Part shown: piece by piece, positions 49,311 through 60,944 of the stretch | Numbering within the stretch: position 1 is the first letter of the stretch | Layout: every line of letters starts with the position of its first letter | Source of the DNA: Eledone cirrhosa | Lineage: Eukaryota > Mollusca > Cephalopoda > Octopoda > Eledonidae | Length of the DNA: 64,000 bases | Assembly (NCBI GenBank): GCA_964016885.1 | Contig: OZ024745.1 | Location: forward strand, 51,974,492 to 52,038,491 | Direction of reading: 5' to 3' | Position numbers and translations under genes: made by a program | Notes under the pieces: model-generated | What the model saw: the letters and a program-made list of their open reading frames with translations, nothing else | Told to the model about the DNA's origin: nothing | The model's database searches: none

Positions 49311-51900
49311 TTGCTAACATTTTAATTGTTTTATAAATTTATTATTGCCATATTGACAGCAAATTTCCTGATGTTCAATGTTATGTAATTACGTAGATTT
49401 CAATGGGAAATTTTGTCGTGTATTCGTTGTTGTTCAGAGGAAGATATTGAACAGATGATGGCAATTCTAATGTCAAAGATTAGAATATGAACATTTTGTG
49501 CTTTGTATTTGTGAAAAAAAAACGACCGATTATATGAACTCAAAATGATCTTTTCTAATTTGAGTACTAACATTATGTCAAAACAATCACTTTTGTATAT
49601 TAATCGTGTTTAGAGTGCTTACTTTTTCCTGGAAATATATGTTTTTAATGGGTAAAATTATACTGATAATCTGGCAGAAATGTTAAGGTTCTCTTTTAGC
49701 TTAGCTATCACCAAACGAAAGAATATTTTCAAATTGGTCTATATGCAAATTATCCAGTATGTACGTAAACAAAAAACAGTTGGACATAACTGGAGGCACT
49801 TTGCATCGGCAAACAATTGTCACAGAATTTATACAGCTGTGTGTGTACGTAGAATTGAAAATATGGATCATGAGTTGAAAATGATATGCGAAAGTAGAAG
49901 GCTACGTAGTTGTAGTTAACGAATTAAAATGTTAACATTATTTTTGTATCAGCTTATGCATATATATCAATGAAAATACTTGAGGGATGACAATGTCTTT
50001 GCATGTAGAAAGAAACAAAAAAAGATAACTTTTAATCGCTCAGAATGAAAAAAAAGAGGATGAGAGCGTCCATAACAATTGTCAAAGCATTTGACGGAAA
50101 TGGACGGAAATGGACGAAAATGTAGGAAATGCAGAAGTTATCTTCAAACAATAGAAATAGTCCGGATAATTGGCTCAGATTGTGAGATGCTCAATACACC
50201 TAAGGCCTAGATGGAGCTGTTAAACCAGAAGATATTTTAATTTTTTCCATCAACTAGACTCTGGTAAGATATTATCTCAGAGCATAAAGAGCCGCAACAT
50301 ATAGCGCAACGCTGTTCTTCCAATGTTCTACTGATTCTGTGAGGCAGCCTCCCTAGTTTAATCATTCATTTATTTTCGCTAGAGGATTGAAAGGCGAATT
50401 AACTTAAGCGGATTGTTATTCAATTCACAAAGACCTGGAATGAATGCAGTAAAACATTTCATCTGAATCTCTAGCGCATTCACTTCATTACAGTCTATAT
50501 ATATAATATCTATAATAAAGTTAATAGTTCTTAAAATACGTAAATTTAACATCTATCTGTATTTGATGATTTGCAGTTTGATTTTTTGCTCATGTCCTAA
50601 ACAAGATTAAAAAGTAAGATTTTGGACATATTATACACATTTGACTTTGGAATATATATGAACAATATATGTTGTAATAAGTAAACAATATTAAAATAAA
50701 ACTAACTTAGTAACCCAACAGTCTTTATCTCCCTGTTTGCAGAAAAATACTAGACTGACCTAACCATGTGTTCATAAGAGGCAGAATGTGTTCATAAGAG
50801 GCAGAATGTTTATCTTCTGTACAACGATGATTCGGTGTGTATAGTTATTTAGTTATATTTAGAGTAGGCTGAAAAGTATTTAGTTAGAATGGCTATCGTA
50901 CTTCAGACAAATATTCATAAGTAATATTCATAAGTAATATTCTGATTTGTTCTACTATTGGTACATGTATGCCCTTTTTCTAAATCGTATCTATTTACGT
51001 CACTGTACCGTCTGTTTGCCACGTCTACCAAACTTCACAGAGGAAATGTTACACTGATGTAATGCACCAGGTTAGCTTGAGGTAACTGAGGGTTACACGA
51101 TCACAAAAAAACGCACTCAAAACAACATACAATGCCTCATCACTGTATCGCTACCACAATAACATAGATGTCATTTTTACGAAACAAGTTTGTCGATGAA
51201 TTTATTAAGTAATTTTACAGGGGAAAACAAGGAAATGCAATTGCAGAAGAGACAATATTTTGTGTATATGCATAGTTTAGGCATCTCAATTATAGTTTAT
51301 GCATCTCAGTACATCAAGAGTAATTTTGGGGAGTATAGAAACATTTCGTTTAAAAAATCCAATATTAGAGACCATGCGATATGAACACAAGATTTTTACT
51401 CTCACCCATTAATATTGTTTAGTATAAACTTAGAATTTATTTTATTATTGGTTCTTTGCCATTTCATGATATTTCATAGTAAGGACAATGCTAGCAGATC
51501 TCGGTGTTGGATTCATTTCTAAGTTTTATATTCGGAAAACCTGTTCCTGAACATATTTGTTCGGGAAGGGAGACGTTCGTGAAATTAGGTTCCACTGCAC
51601 ATGGTTTATTTCCGCGTTTTTCTTATAGTATTAGAAGTGTTGTTATCCCTAGATTATACCAATACGTTCCTTTTACTACACCATTCGCGGTCGCTGAATG
51701 ATGTAGTGAAGTTAAAGCCGAGAGGATAAAAGGTACGCAAACGTTATTCCGTATCAAGGAATGAAAGATAAAATAATAGGGCACGAAAGATACGCGTTGT
51801 AAAGATAGATAGGAAGTCATCTTGGGAGAAGGAAAGTATTTTCAATTTAAAACTTCTAATCCATTCACAATTTTATATTATTGTATATAAACCTAATAAA
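49311..51900. other. AT-rich intergenic stretch
   Basis: The frame 49680-49919 (79 codons) is basic with no recognised domain. Small local duplications occur: a 10-12-bp GACGGAAATG repeat at 50092-50120, GTGTTCATAAGAGGCAGAAT twice at 50768-50808, and ATTCATAAGTAAT twice at 50915-50940. Nothing else was recognised. Confidence 0.5.
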
Positions 51901-51924
51901 TATAAACCGAAAATCGAGAACGAG

Positions 51925-52090
<166 letters not shown>

Positions 52091-52680
52091 AGTGAGTGTG
52101 AGAGAGAGGGAGATAGGAAAGGGGCAGGGTTGTTTAAGTAAACAATTTCCCGAATTTCTTATATTTGTACAGCATTTACCTTTTCATGCATTAATAAAAA
52201 AAAAATCGTAATGAAACAAATTGAGTAATAAACGAGAGAAAAACAGAAACCAAAAAATGCCAATTGTAAAAAGGAAAAGGAAAACTTAAAGGCAAAATTC
52301 TTGAAGTGACGCTAGGGGAAGTAGAAGGAATTTAATGACATGAAAAGAAATAGTTTGTAATTGCCAGCAAAAAATATTGAATTTCAAAATATTTTGATGG
52401 GTGTTTCAATTTGTAACAACGTACGTAATTTGTCATGTGCAACCAAGATCAAAGAATACCCGATTACAATTTCAAGTCGTTCGAATTGTAGGATGATATT
52501 AATACATTTTTCACACACATATAATCAATCGCTGAAGCAATATATATGCTATGAATTTCTGCACATTACTTATTACCACCCTAAATACGATGATACATAA
52601 TATGGTTACTTCATGCTTTAATCATTATATGAATTTACGTAATGTGTAATATTAATGGTATCAATATTAAATGATATATA
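52091..52680. other. No gene recognised
   Basis: AT-rich. The open frame 52361-52600 (79 codons) is featureless. Confidence 0.5.
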
Positions 52681-53105
52681 GGATGTTGGGTTGGCAGAAT
52701 TGTTATAGTATCTTTCAGCATGCACGTCGGGATATAGTTACGGCTTTTATATTTTGAGATTTCGAATCTTGCGGCTGTTTGCTTCTTCTATCACGTGTAG
52801 AAGATTCGATAATGCACTGAGAAAATTTAATCTACTTTCTCTCGCCCAAATGTGTTGGCCTAGTGCCAAATCAGAAACCATTATGCCATGAAACATCGGG
52901 TATTGGATTGACTGTGTAGGTAGAGCGTCGGACAACAAGATTTACGGCATATAATTACCTCCCTTTACTTTCTAATTTCAAATCCCGCCGAGGTTAGCTT
53001 TGCCATTCACCATTACGGTGTTGATAGAATATCACTGGAGTCGATTTAATCGAATTTCCCAATTCCCTTCAAATGGCTGGCATTGTGCCAGAATTAAAAG
53101 CTAAA
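52681..53105 (+). mobile_element. Two worn SINEs back to back
   Basis: The first, about 52681-52885, shows GGATATAGTTACGGC, then AATGCACTG and GGCCTAGTGCCAAATCAGAAA. The second, about 52895-53100, shows GTAGGTAGAGCGTCGGAC, CAAATCCCGCCGAGGTTAGC, a damaged CATTACGGTGTTGATAGAA and GGCATTGTGCCAGAATTAAAA. Both belong to the SINE family at 38 and 56 kb but are much older. They are joined within about 10 bp, as at 38 kb. Confidence 0.6.
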
Positions 53106-54599
53106 ATAAAATGATATTTAATATTCATGAAATAATAATAATTCAAATAAATATCTTCTTATTTATGCATCAGTCTTATTAAAACATTAGGTGTCTTCAA
53201 CGAAACAAACCAAACTGTTTGACTTGTTTTACCTGCAGTAAGCAGTTTCACATAGTAATGCTCGTACCTGTGTGAATTAACCATAGCTTAGTTAACTGAG
53301 ACGTGATACGTAGGCTTATTCTGACTAAGAATAATTTTAGAACACAAATCGTTGAAGATTTCTCACACAGATTTTTGATTATATATTAAAGTTTAATCTA
53401 TGATTAAACGGATGACAAAGATTTACAAAAATGTAGGGAAGGTAATAAGCAATCTCAGCAGCGATGGTAACTGGACAACACGTGTATATACTCCGGTTTT
53501 ATTTAATTTCTAGCAAAATACGCATATTTATATTTCTAATTAAAAGAATGAAGAGTTTCAAATTGAGGTGATTTGACTTGCTGAGCATATTATTCAAATC
53601 TACAAAACCTCACAGGCTACTTGTCGAAAGATGAAAAGCAAAATCTGATAAATCAGTCTCTCGTATACAAACGGCTGATAGCTGAAACTACTTTCCCCAT
53701 AGATGTGCACAGTCAGAACTGAGTTGATGCAACACAAATATAAAGCTTTTGTACATAGAGACCATTACTTTTTGTATCGATTCGGGCTGTAAAACCTTTA
53801 TCAATTCATCATATATCACTATTCTTCTTTTCGGTATTAAGGTTTTATACAATTCTGGAGAGAAATGAATGTATGATTGCATTTGTATGTGAATCAGTGA
53901 TGTTTATAATGGGTTTTCAACGAAAGAGTCGAATGAAATTGTGCGTGTACTGCTAGAATGTTATTTTATTGTTTAGAGACACGAAATTATTACTCTCCTT
54001 TCCACTGCATCTAATTGCCCTGAACTAACATACACTTATTTTCATTCTCCTTTAGATGTTCTTCTCTTTTCATACCACAAAATTGTCGAGTAAGCAAATA
54101 AGGCATGGGGCGTAATTGCCACATCAACATGAATGCAGCAATACGAGCGCTGATAATAAAGCATGGAACTGATATGAAAACGCATGAAACAATCTTTGTA
54201 TGCAGGGCTGAAATTATATCGTATTTGTCTGTTATTAATTTTGGATTTGTGTTCATAAGTAGAATGTTAAAAAGCGTCACTTTATTTCATATTTCATTGC
54301 ATCAGAGAGAGGAGATTCAAATGAAACATTCCCAACGATAGCATATAATCAGTATTTCTATGTCCTTTATTTCCGGATTCCGTATACGATGAAAAGAGGG
54401 AATTTCTAAAGACTGTTCATAAAAACATCGTTCCGCGCAACTTAATCAAAGATTGCAAACAATTAAACATAGGGCGGTAGTTATTAGATTATATTTCTAT
54501 ATACTGAAATTAACGTAAACCCTAAAATACAAAATGTGGTCTATTGCGAATATATATTCTGTATTTAAATTAATGTGTAACAAATAGAAACAGTAGGTC
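53106..54599. other. AT-rich intergenic stretch
   Basis: No gene, array or repeat recognised. Short frames at 53688-53882 and 54011-54341 overlap on opposite strands and lack features. Confidence 0.5.
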
Positions 54600-54641
54600 A
54601 TATGAACGCACAAACACACACACACATCTAAATATATATAC

Positions 54642-54673
<32 letters not shown>

Positions 54674-54766
54674 GATAATAATGATGGCTGCGCGTTGCAA
54701 ATGGTGGTGCATATGAAAAAGTAAGTCCTTCATCAGTGACCCTCCAACCGTCCCAGGCATTTCATC

Positions 54767-54843
<77 letters not shown>

Positions 54844-54847
54844 AAAC
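54600..54847. repeat. CA/TA microsatellites around a short PLE-like scrap
   Basis: (CA)n occurs at 54611-54626, (TA)n at 54645-54672 and 54773-54826, and (GT)n at 54827-54842. Between them, GTGACCCTCCAACCGTCCC at 54737-54755 follows CATCA. On the minus strand this gives GGTCACTGATGA, the same string found at the candidate hammerhead at 42.4 kb, but here no stem II or GAAA follows. Confidence 0.7.
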
Positions 54848-55884
54848 AGTAAATAGAAATAAAGAAGAGGTACCGGCCTGCCCACCTAGCCGGCGTCATC
54901 TTATGATTACAACAGCACGAAGAAAAGGGCCTCAGTACCCTGCGCGTCAATCGGGCCACTCCACGACGGCGGAGTGCAACGCGAGCGACGAGAGGCTGTT
55001 GAGAATCACAGGTTCCCAAAGGCCGCCAGGGAACAGGACTAACCTTGCAATATACACCTACAACTGCAGGTCTTTGGCGGGGTGCAAGGACTGAACCACC
55101 TAATGGAGGAGAAGAAGAAGATCAGATGCGACGTGTTAGGACTGTGCGAGACCCCACAGAACCCCAGAAAAAGGAGGCGAGTTCGCGATGGCATGATGGA
55201 TGCGCCGGGAGACTCGGGAAAGCAGAGGGTGCCAGATCGGTCGGAGGTATATGGTTCATCCTAAGCAAGGAATGCGCTTCGAAGGTAGCTTCTTGCCAGT
55301 TCATATCGTTACGGATTGGTGTACTAAACGCGAAACTCTCAGGGAAGGCCGCCCTCAAGATCGTCCAGACCTACGCTCCCACAAGTGCCAGCAACGACGA
55401 TGAGGTGGAAGAATTCTATCGCCAGCTAGACAAAGTGCTAGCTGTGAACTCCACTTACACCGTCGTAATGGGAGACTTCAACGCAAAGGTCAGACAAGGA
55501 CGGCAAGGGGAAGAGTATGTCGGAAGATTCGGCCTAGGAGAGCGAAATGAGAGAGGAGAGCGTCTGGTCACCATGGCGGAGGCGAGACGGCTCTACATCG
55601 AAAACAGACTATTCAGGAAGAAAAAGGAGAAGAGATGGACCTGGGTATCGCCAAATTCTGAGCACCGAAACGAGATGGACTACATCTTGGTCGACAAGCG
55701 ACGCATACTGCAGGACCTCTCCGTCATAACGCCATTCAACACTGGCAATAATCATCGTCTCGTGAGGGCGAAGTTCGTTATCGATCGTATGACGGCATTG
55801 GTGAGTACCCACATCTTTGGTTATCCAGACCACTGTATTACCATTACACCAACACATCACTCATATATGAAAAAAACAACCTGA
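54848..55884 (+). pseudogene. RTE-type LINE 5' part (endonuclease), truncated and broken
   Basis: The endonuclease of an RTE-group LINE. IYTYNCRSLAG near 55045-55080 is the N-terminal Asn-containing motif. A frame change follows into LNHLMEEKKKIRCDVLGLCET (about 55085-55150, with the motif-2 Glu), then a second frame change near 55200. The 55045-frame then carries QTYAPTS, VVMGDFNAKV, GRFGLGERNERG, RWTWVSPN, EMDYILVDKR and NHRLVRAKF. Sequence similarity stops about 20 codons later, before any polymerase. LINE copies normally lose the 5' end, so a copy retaining only 5' sequence means a later deletion or an insertion has removed the rest. The leader CCGGCGTCATCTTATGATTA at 54891 resembles 41073-41090. 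Confidence 0.8.
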
Positions 55885-56245
55885 ACCCCCCCCCCCTTTA
55901 TTTGAAGAGATTTGTATCGCGAACTGGCGCGAAATTTATTATACTTATTCACCCACCAATCAAATTACTTCTCTAAAATCCTGGCATTTTGAGCCACTCT
56001 TTTCCATATAAAACAACTAACATTCAGAGACCAACCAGATGTGAGAAATACCACAGATCCTCCATCTGAACTCTACTTTTGAAAAGCACAAGAACTGCGA
56101 AAGCGAAAAGGAACCAAATAAATATATATTTAAAACAAAAAAGACTCCAGTTGCATTTTCGATTTCATCTTTTTTTCATATACTTTCACTCGTTTAGGAC
56201 ACCTCGGTAATTTTTAATTTTGTAAAAAAAAACCTCACTTTCTAA
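55885..56245. other. No gene recognised
   Basis: A poly-C run at 55887-55896 marks the end of the RTE-like similarity. The remainder is AT-rich with no features. Confidence 0.5.
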
Positions 56246-56421
56246 TGGATTGGCAGTATCGGTAGAGGGGTCGGACGCCTTGCTTTCCAGCATAGTTACG
56301 TCCCTTTACGATCTGAGTTCAAATCCCGCCGAGGTTGACTTTGCCTTTCATCCTTACGGGGTCGATAAAATAAAGTACCAGTAATGTACTGGTTAATTGC
56401 TGGCCTTGTGCCTAAAGTAGA

Positions 56422-56427
<6 letters not shown>
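56246..56427 (+). mobile_element. Full-length cephalopod SINE
   Basis: Head GGATTGGCAGTATCGGTAGA, B box in GAGTTCAAATCCCGCC, body CTTTGCCTTTCATCCTTACG and GGGGTCGATAAAATAAAGTA, end GCCTAAAGTAGAAACAA. This is one of the best-preserved copies here. It runs straight into (TA)n at 56428-56456. Confidence 0.93.
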
Positions 56428-56457
<30 letters not shown>

Positions 56458-56541
56458 CGAGAAGCGAAAACCAACCAAACAGTGAGTGTGTTCTGTTATT
56501 AATTCTGGCAATATTACACAAATATGACCCTCCCCTAGTAT

Positions 56542-56594
<53 letters not shown>

Positions 56595-57272
56595 TTATTG
56601 AGCGCTTGCCAACATTTCTACGATTTTGCGTTTCGTTTCGCTTTTTCTACCAGCCGAAATACGATTCTCGCTGAATTATATTTGTATTAATCTCCCGTTA
56701 ATAATCTCCTGTTAATAATTCTATTGACAGATTAATTGCATAAGTTTATTTTTAAAACTACCCGGTTGAGTGGTTATTCGATTCGTGCTATGTATACAAT
56801 TTTTTGTATGAGATACATATACTGAATTCATTTGCCAAAATATGGGGAATTTCCCCTTGTGACTTACGCATGTCTGTTTACAAAGTTCTGCGTCACTTGC
56901 AAAGTTGGTTACAGAGCAAAATTACCTGTTGATAACGTGATTATCCCTGTTCGATATTTATGCTGAAAGCTTATAGTTTTAAGCAGACAGTATTTTTGAT
57001 TTAGGTGTCATAGAAACCCTGCATTTGGATTTTACCATCTATTCCATTTGGGTCCAGGTTTTTATCATTTATTTTGTTTGACCTGTTCAGCTTGATTTGT
57101 TTTTTGGCTCAGGTGGTTAATGCCTTCCTAACCACTTTTTCCGTTTGTACGGCGTTTTAACATATTGTTTAGCTCTTGTTTTCTTAACTATTGAGCGCTT
57201 GCCAGCACTTCTACGATTTTGCGTTTCGTTTCGCTTTTTCTACCAGCGGAAATACAATTCTCTCTGAATTAT
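56428..57272. repeat. 85-bp direct repeats 592 bp apart, between (TA)n arrays
   Basis: TTGAGCGCTTGCCA followed by CTACGATTTTGCGTTTCG to AATTATAT occurs at about 56598-56680 and 57190-57272, with few differences. The first copy follows a (TA)n array (56548-56591) and the second precedes one (57272-57334). The sequence between is unassigned and lacks ORFs. The arrangement is LTR-like in layout or a partial tandem copy of a PLE end. Confidence 0.7.
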
Positions 57273-57277
57273 ATATA

Positions 57278-57334
<57 letters not shown>

Positions 57335-57336
<2 letters not shown>

Positions 57337-58344
57337 TAGAAATAGATTGACATATATATATTTATAAAACAAACATATGGAACAATCACAGGGAACAATT
57401 TGTAAAGTATGTAAGCTCACATAGCTAGGTAGGTAACCAATTAAAGTTTAACTAGAACTTAAAATATAAATACTTTTTAAAATGATTAATCTCCTTTGTA
57501 TATATTTCTTTAAATGCAAAATATATTTCACCAATGAATCAGTAAATTACAGTAGTCAAATCCAGGATGGTCACCAAAGAGACGAAATAACCATCTGCAT
57601 TTACAAAGCAAATGCAATTCTGTGAATGACTCGAACCACGTGTTGCATTTTTTTTAAAAACACACATCGCACAGCGTCATGCCAGTGGCGTGAATAGGAT
57701 TATCGACAGCTAGAAATAACAGGTGAGTCCATTCAACTGAGTTAGCTCTACAACAAAGGGGCTGTATATATATATCCAAAATTAAATTAAGGGTTGTCAT
57801 ATCTGAGAGACATGCGCCATATCCACTGCAGAATAAGCTTAAAGATTCCAATGAATAGATCCGAGCATTTCATATCAACTAGAAATAGATTGACATATAT
57901 ATATAAAATAAACATGTGGAAAATCACAGGAACAATTTGTAAAGTATGTAAGCACACATAGCTAGGTAGGTAACCAATTAAAGTTTAACTATATATATAC
58001 CTTTTAAAATGATTAATCTCCTTTGTATATATTTCTTTAAATAAAAAAATATTCACCAATTAATCTGTAAATCAGAGTAGTCAAATCCTGAATGGTCACC
58101 AAAGAAGAAGAAATAACTATCTGCGTTTACAAAGCAAATGCAAATTTGTGAATGAATTGAATCACGTGTTGTATTTAAAAAAAATACAGACATCGCACAG
58201 CGTCATCCCAGTGGCGCGAATAGGATTATCGACAGCTAGAAATAGCAGCCGAGTCCATTCGGATCTATTCATTGGTATCTTTGAGCTTATTCTGCAGTGG
58301 ATATGGCGGATGTCTCTCAGACATGACAACCCTTAATTTAATTT

Positions 58345-58345
<1 letters not shown>
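57335..58345. repeat. Direct repeats and an element with 85-bp inverted ends
   Basis: ACTAGAAATAGATTGACATA starts at 57335 and again at 57878. The two copies run in parallel for about 370-400 bp, ending at ATCGACAGCTAGAAATA. The second copy is flanked by inverted repeats: 57777-57866 (AAAATTAAATTAAGGGTTGTC... to ...GAATAGATCCGA) and its reverse complement at about 58262-58345. The outer end CAAAATTAAATTAAGG is also the first sequence after (TA)n at 60910, where PLE copy 2 begins, so this is probably a PLE terminal unit. (TA)n follows at 58347-58387. Confidence 0.8.
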
Positions 58346-58393
<48 letters not shown>

Positions 58394-58424
58394 ATGTGTA
58401 CGTATATATATATATATATATATA

Positions 58425-58531
58425 TAGGAAAAAGTATGTCCCCGACGGCAGAGCTGAAGCCGTTTCGACCGGCTATTTCTGGACGTCGAAACGCCTTGAG
58501 CACTTCCGTCGGGGTCATACTTTTTTCCTAT
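58425..58531. repeat. Imperfect palindrome with CGAAACG cores
   Basis: The left arm GGAAAAAGTATGTCCCCGAC...AGCCGTTTCGACCGG and the right arm pair as reverse complements over about 45 bp with some mismatches. CCCCGACGG/CCGTCGGGG and CGTTTCGAC/GTCGAAACG pair exactly. A short centre, CTATTTCTG, lies between. It sits between two (TA)n arrays and PLE copy 1. The CGAAAC strings recall the 3' part of hammerhead cores but no full core is present. Confidence 0.8.
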
Positions 58532-58611
58532 TTCCCACTCACTCTACTACCCTAAGTATTGAGTAATCTGGTGCGGTACGGTCCATTTGGTTCCTTACCA
58601 CATTTCCTTTG

Positions 58612-58650
<39 letters not shown>

Positions 58651-58653
<3 letters not shown>

Positions 58654-60712
58654 ATAATAATAAAATTGAAGACTAAAATCCAGAGAGGGCTCGATAAGGA
58701 AAATATATATCAAATATATAAGAACCGAAGAGCAAATATTTATTAAAATAACAGATTAAAGTTACCCTCAATTTATTGAATGGGTTGCATTACCCGTATA
58801 GAAAGCCGAATGATACGCTTAATTACATAAGTAAGCATTCCAACCATCCTGCCAGCATAACCAAGAACCTGGTAAAAAACGTTTCGTTGAGGCTTTCCCG
58901 TCTTTCCACCAACGAGCGCATTTTCAACGACCATTCCACTTATTACAATGAAGCTCTTGCTCGAAGTGGATTTGTCGATAAGGTAGCATATACAGAGTAC
59001 GAGAATAGACCTAGAAGAAATAGATCCCGTCGCATTTGTTGGTTTAACCCACCATATAATATGGAGGTGGCCACACCATTAGCTAAGATCTTTCTTTCCC
59101 TTATTACGAAGCATTTTCCCCCTACACATAAACATACTAACATTTTTAATAGAAACACTATTAAAATTTCTTACTCAACGACTCCTAACCTTGCACATAA
59201 CATCACAGCTTCAAATTTAGCTAAAATACCTAGCCGTAGGAACACGTGCAACCCTGTAGTTAGTACTAACTGTAATTGTAGGAATCGGGCTGATTGTCCC
59301 CTATCCGGGAAATGCCTCTCTAGTAACATTGTCTACAAATGTAAGGTTGTAACACCCACGTCCCGTAGGGCCTACATAGGGTTAACCGCCAATAGTTTCA
59401 AGCAGCGTCTTTACATGCATACCCATTCTTTTCGTTACCCTCTAAGAAGGAATATGACGTCACTTTCAGCTTATATCTGGAGTCTAAAAGACAACCACAC
59501 CCAATATAAGTTACACTGGGAGATCCTAGCTAGGGCTAGATCGTATAACGGAAATAAAAGACCATGTGACCTCTGCGCCGCTGAGGCCCTGGAAATACTC
59601 TACGCCACAGACTACATCTTAAACAAAAAATCTGAGGCAATTTCGGCTTGTAAACATAAATTGCACAAAACTTTCCTGTATTACAGCCCTACGTTATACC
59701 CTAACGGATAGCACGATCTATACGTGGATATTTACGTCTTGATGTGGGAGCTAAGTATATGTTTTGTTTATTCCTTTACTTTTTGCATAGGTAAGTATAT
59801 ATTACCCGTATGTTTTGTGAAGGTATGTATACCTTCTCGTACGTATATTTGACTGTTTTGCCGTATAATTTTTACATATTCTGGTATTTAGGGCTTGGTT
59901 ATGTGTATATGGGAGTTTTGCGTCTGCGTGAGTATGCAGGTTCGTACGTATGGTAGGTGTGTGTATATGTGTACTTCTTGTTTTAGTTGACTTACGTCTC
60001 CGAACCTTCATGTATTTATTTGTAGGTATGTGTGTGCGCTTGTTATATACGTATTTATTTACTTATATACGTTTATATAATTATTTATTTATTTGTACAC
60101 AAGCATACACACATGCACATATTTATATGTGCGTGGTTTTGTATACCTATGGTAAGGTTTTGCGTAGGCTTGTGTATGTACGTATCTGTTTGCGTGTATG
60201 TATTTATTTGTTCCTATTACTTTTGTATTGTATTTATTTACTTTGTTCTTAACTCTGTAGCGGAGATTCATTCGGTCTCCTAGTTAGAATTTTAGTCTAC
60301 GACTTCTGCTATACCATTTACGTGGTTTTGTCTTTGCACGCTATTGTTCTCCACGCTCCACATATGACTTAGTATCTTCGTTTTTTCGTTCATTGCCAGA
60401 GAACGTCTCTATGCACCACTTAGAGAACATTAGTCTACGACCTCTTTTATACCATAAACGTGGTTCTGTCCTTGCACGTAATTGTTTTTCACCGCTCCTA
60501 TTAATGACGTATTATTCGTTTTTTCCCGTTCTTTGCCAGCGAACGTCACCGTGAACCAAAGTATCGTCTTCCTGTCTTCCTCCGGTTGCAACGTTTTTTG
60601 AAATATCCAGTTCTGCGTTTACAGATTGACTTTGTTAGTTTCAGAAGATCCCGTTAAGGGTGAAAGCAGCGATTCTTTGCTTAAACTTTAATCTGTTATT
60701 TTAATAAATATA
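58651..60712 (+). mobile_element. Penelope-like element copy 1, 5'-truncated
   Basis: A retroelement bounded by (TA)n on both sides. It begins with 58651-58762 (GTAATAATAATAAAATTGAAG... to ...AACAGATTAAAGTT), which is the inverted form of its own 3' end (..CTTTAATCTGTTATTTTAATAAATAT, 60685-60708). It then enters the coding region at the end of the polymerase. After the endonuclease ORF comes a 1-kb 3' region with two about 138-bp tandem repeats (TTTAGTCTACGAC... at 60291 and 60429) and the CCCGTTAAGGGTGAAAGCAG block. The polymerase catalytic region is absent. Confidence 0.85.
58761..59711 (+). CDS. PLE C-terminal ORF with GIY-YIG endonuclease
   Basis: Open for 311 codons counted from a TTG at 58776; the true start is missing, since the polymerase is truncated. 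Residues 1-70 are the linker after the reverse transcriptase (RKPND near 9-13, SNHP at 22-25, RLSRLSTNERIF at 39-50, ALARSGF at 60-66). Residues 166-180 have a Cys cluster (CNC at 166-168, C174, C180). The GIY-YIG nuclease follows: VYKC at 186-189 in place of GIY, AYIG at 199-202, Arg at 211, His at 215 and 217, and Glu in CAAEALEI at 267-274. The Cys cluster in front of the nuclease is typical of animal PLEs. All expected catalytic residues appear present, so the nuclease part looks intact though the element cannot be autonomous. Confidence 0.85.
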   Translation, partial: VTLNLLNGLHYPYRKPNDTLNYISKHSNHPASITKNLVKNVSLRLSRLSTNERIFNDHSTYYNEALARSGFVDKVAYTEYENRPRRNRSRRICWFNPPYNMEVATPLAKIFLSLITKHFPPTHKHTNIFNRNTIKISYSTTPNLAHNITASNLAKIPSRRNTCNPVVSTNCNCRNRADCPLSGKCLSSNIVYKCKVVTPTSRRAYIGLTANSFKQRLYMHTHSFRYPLRRNMTSLSAYIWSLKDNHTQYKLHWEILARARSYNGNKRPCDLCAAEALEILYATDYILNKKSEAISACKHKLHKTFLYYSPTLYPNG

Positions 60713-60910
<198 letters not shown>

Positions 60911-60944
60911 AAAATTAAATTAAGGTGTGTCAAGTCTGAAGTTT

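Noticed and set aside
49680..49919. A small basic protein gene of 79 codons
   Set aside because: It has no recognisable domain, splice context or relative in the window. It could be an exon by chance, but I cannot support it.
54733..54775. A second hammerhead on the minus strand (GGTCACTGATGAAGGAC)
   Set aside because: The CTGATGA box is intact but no stem II pairing and no GAAA follow, so at best it is a dead relative of the 42.4-kb candidate.
56598..57272. An LTR retrotransposon with 85-bp terminal repeats
   Set aside because: There is no TG...CA end, no primer-binding site or polypurine tract, no ORF, and the copies are much shorter than usual LTRs. A duplicated PLE-type end is more likely.
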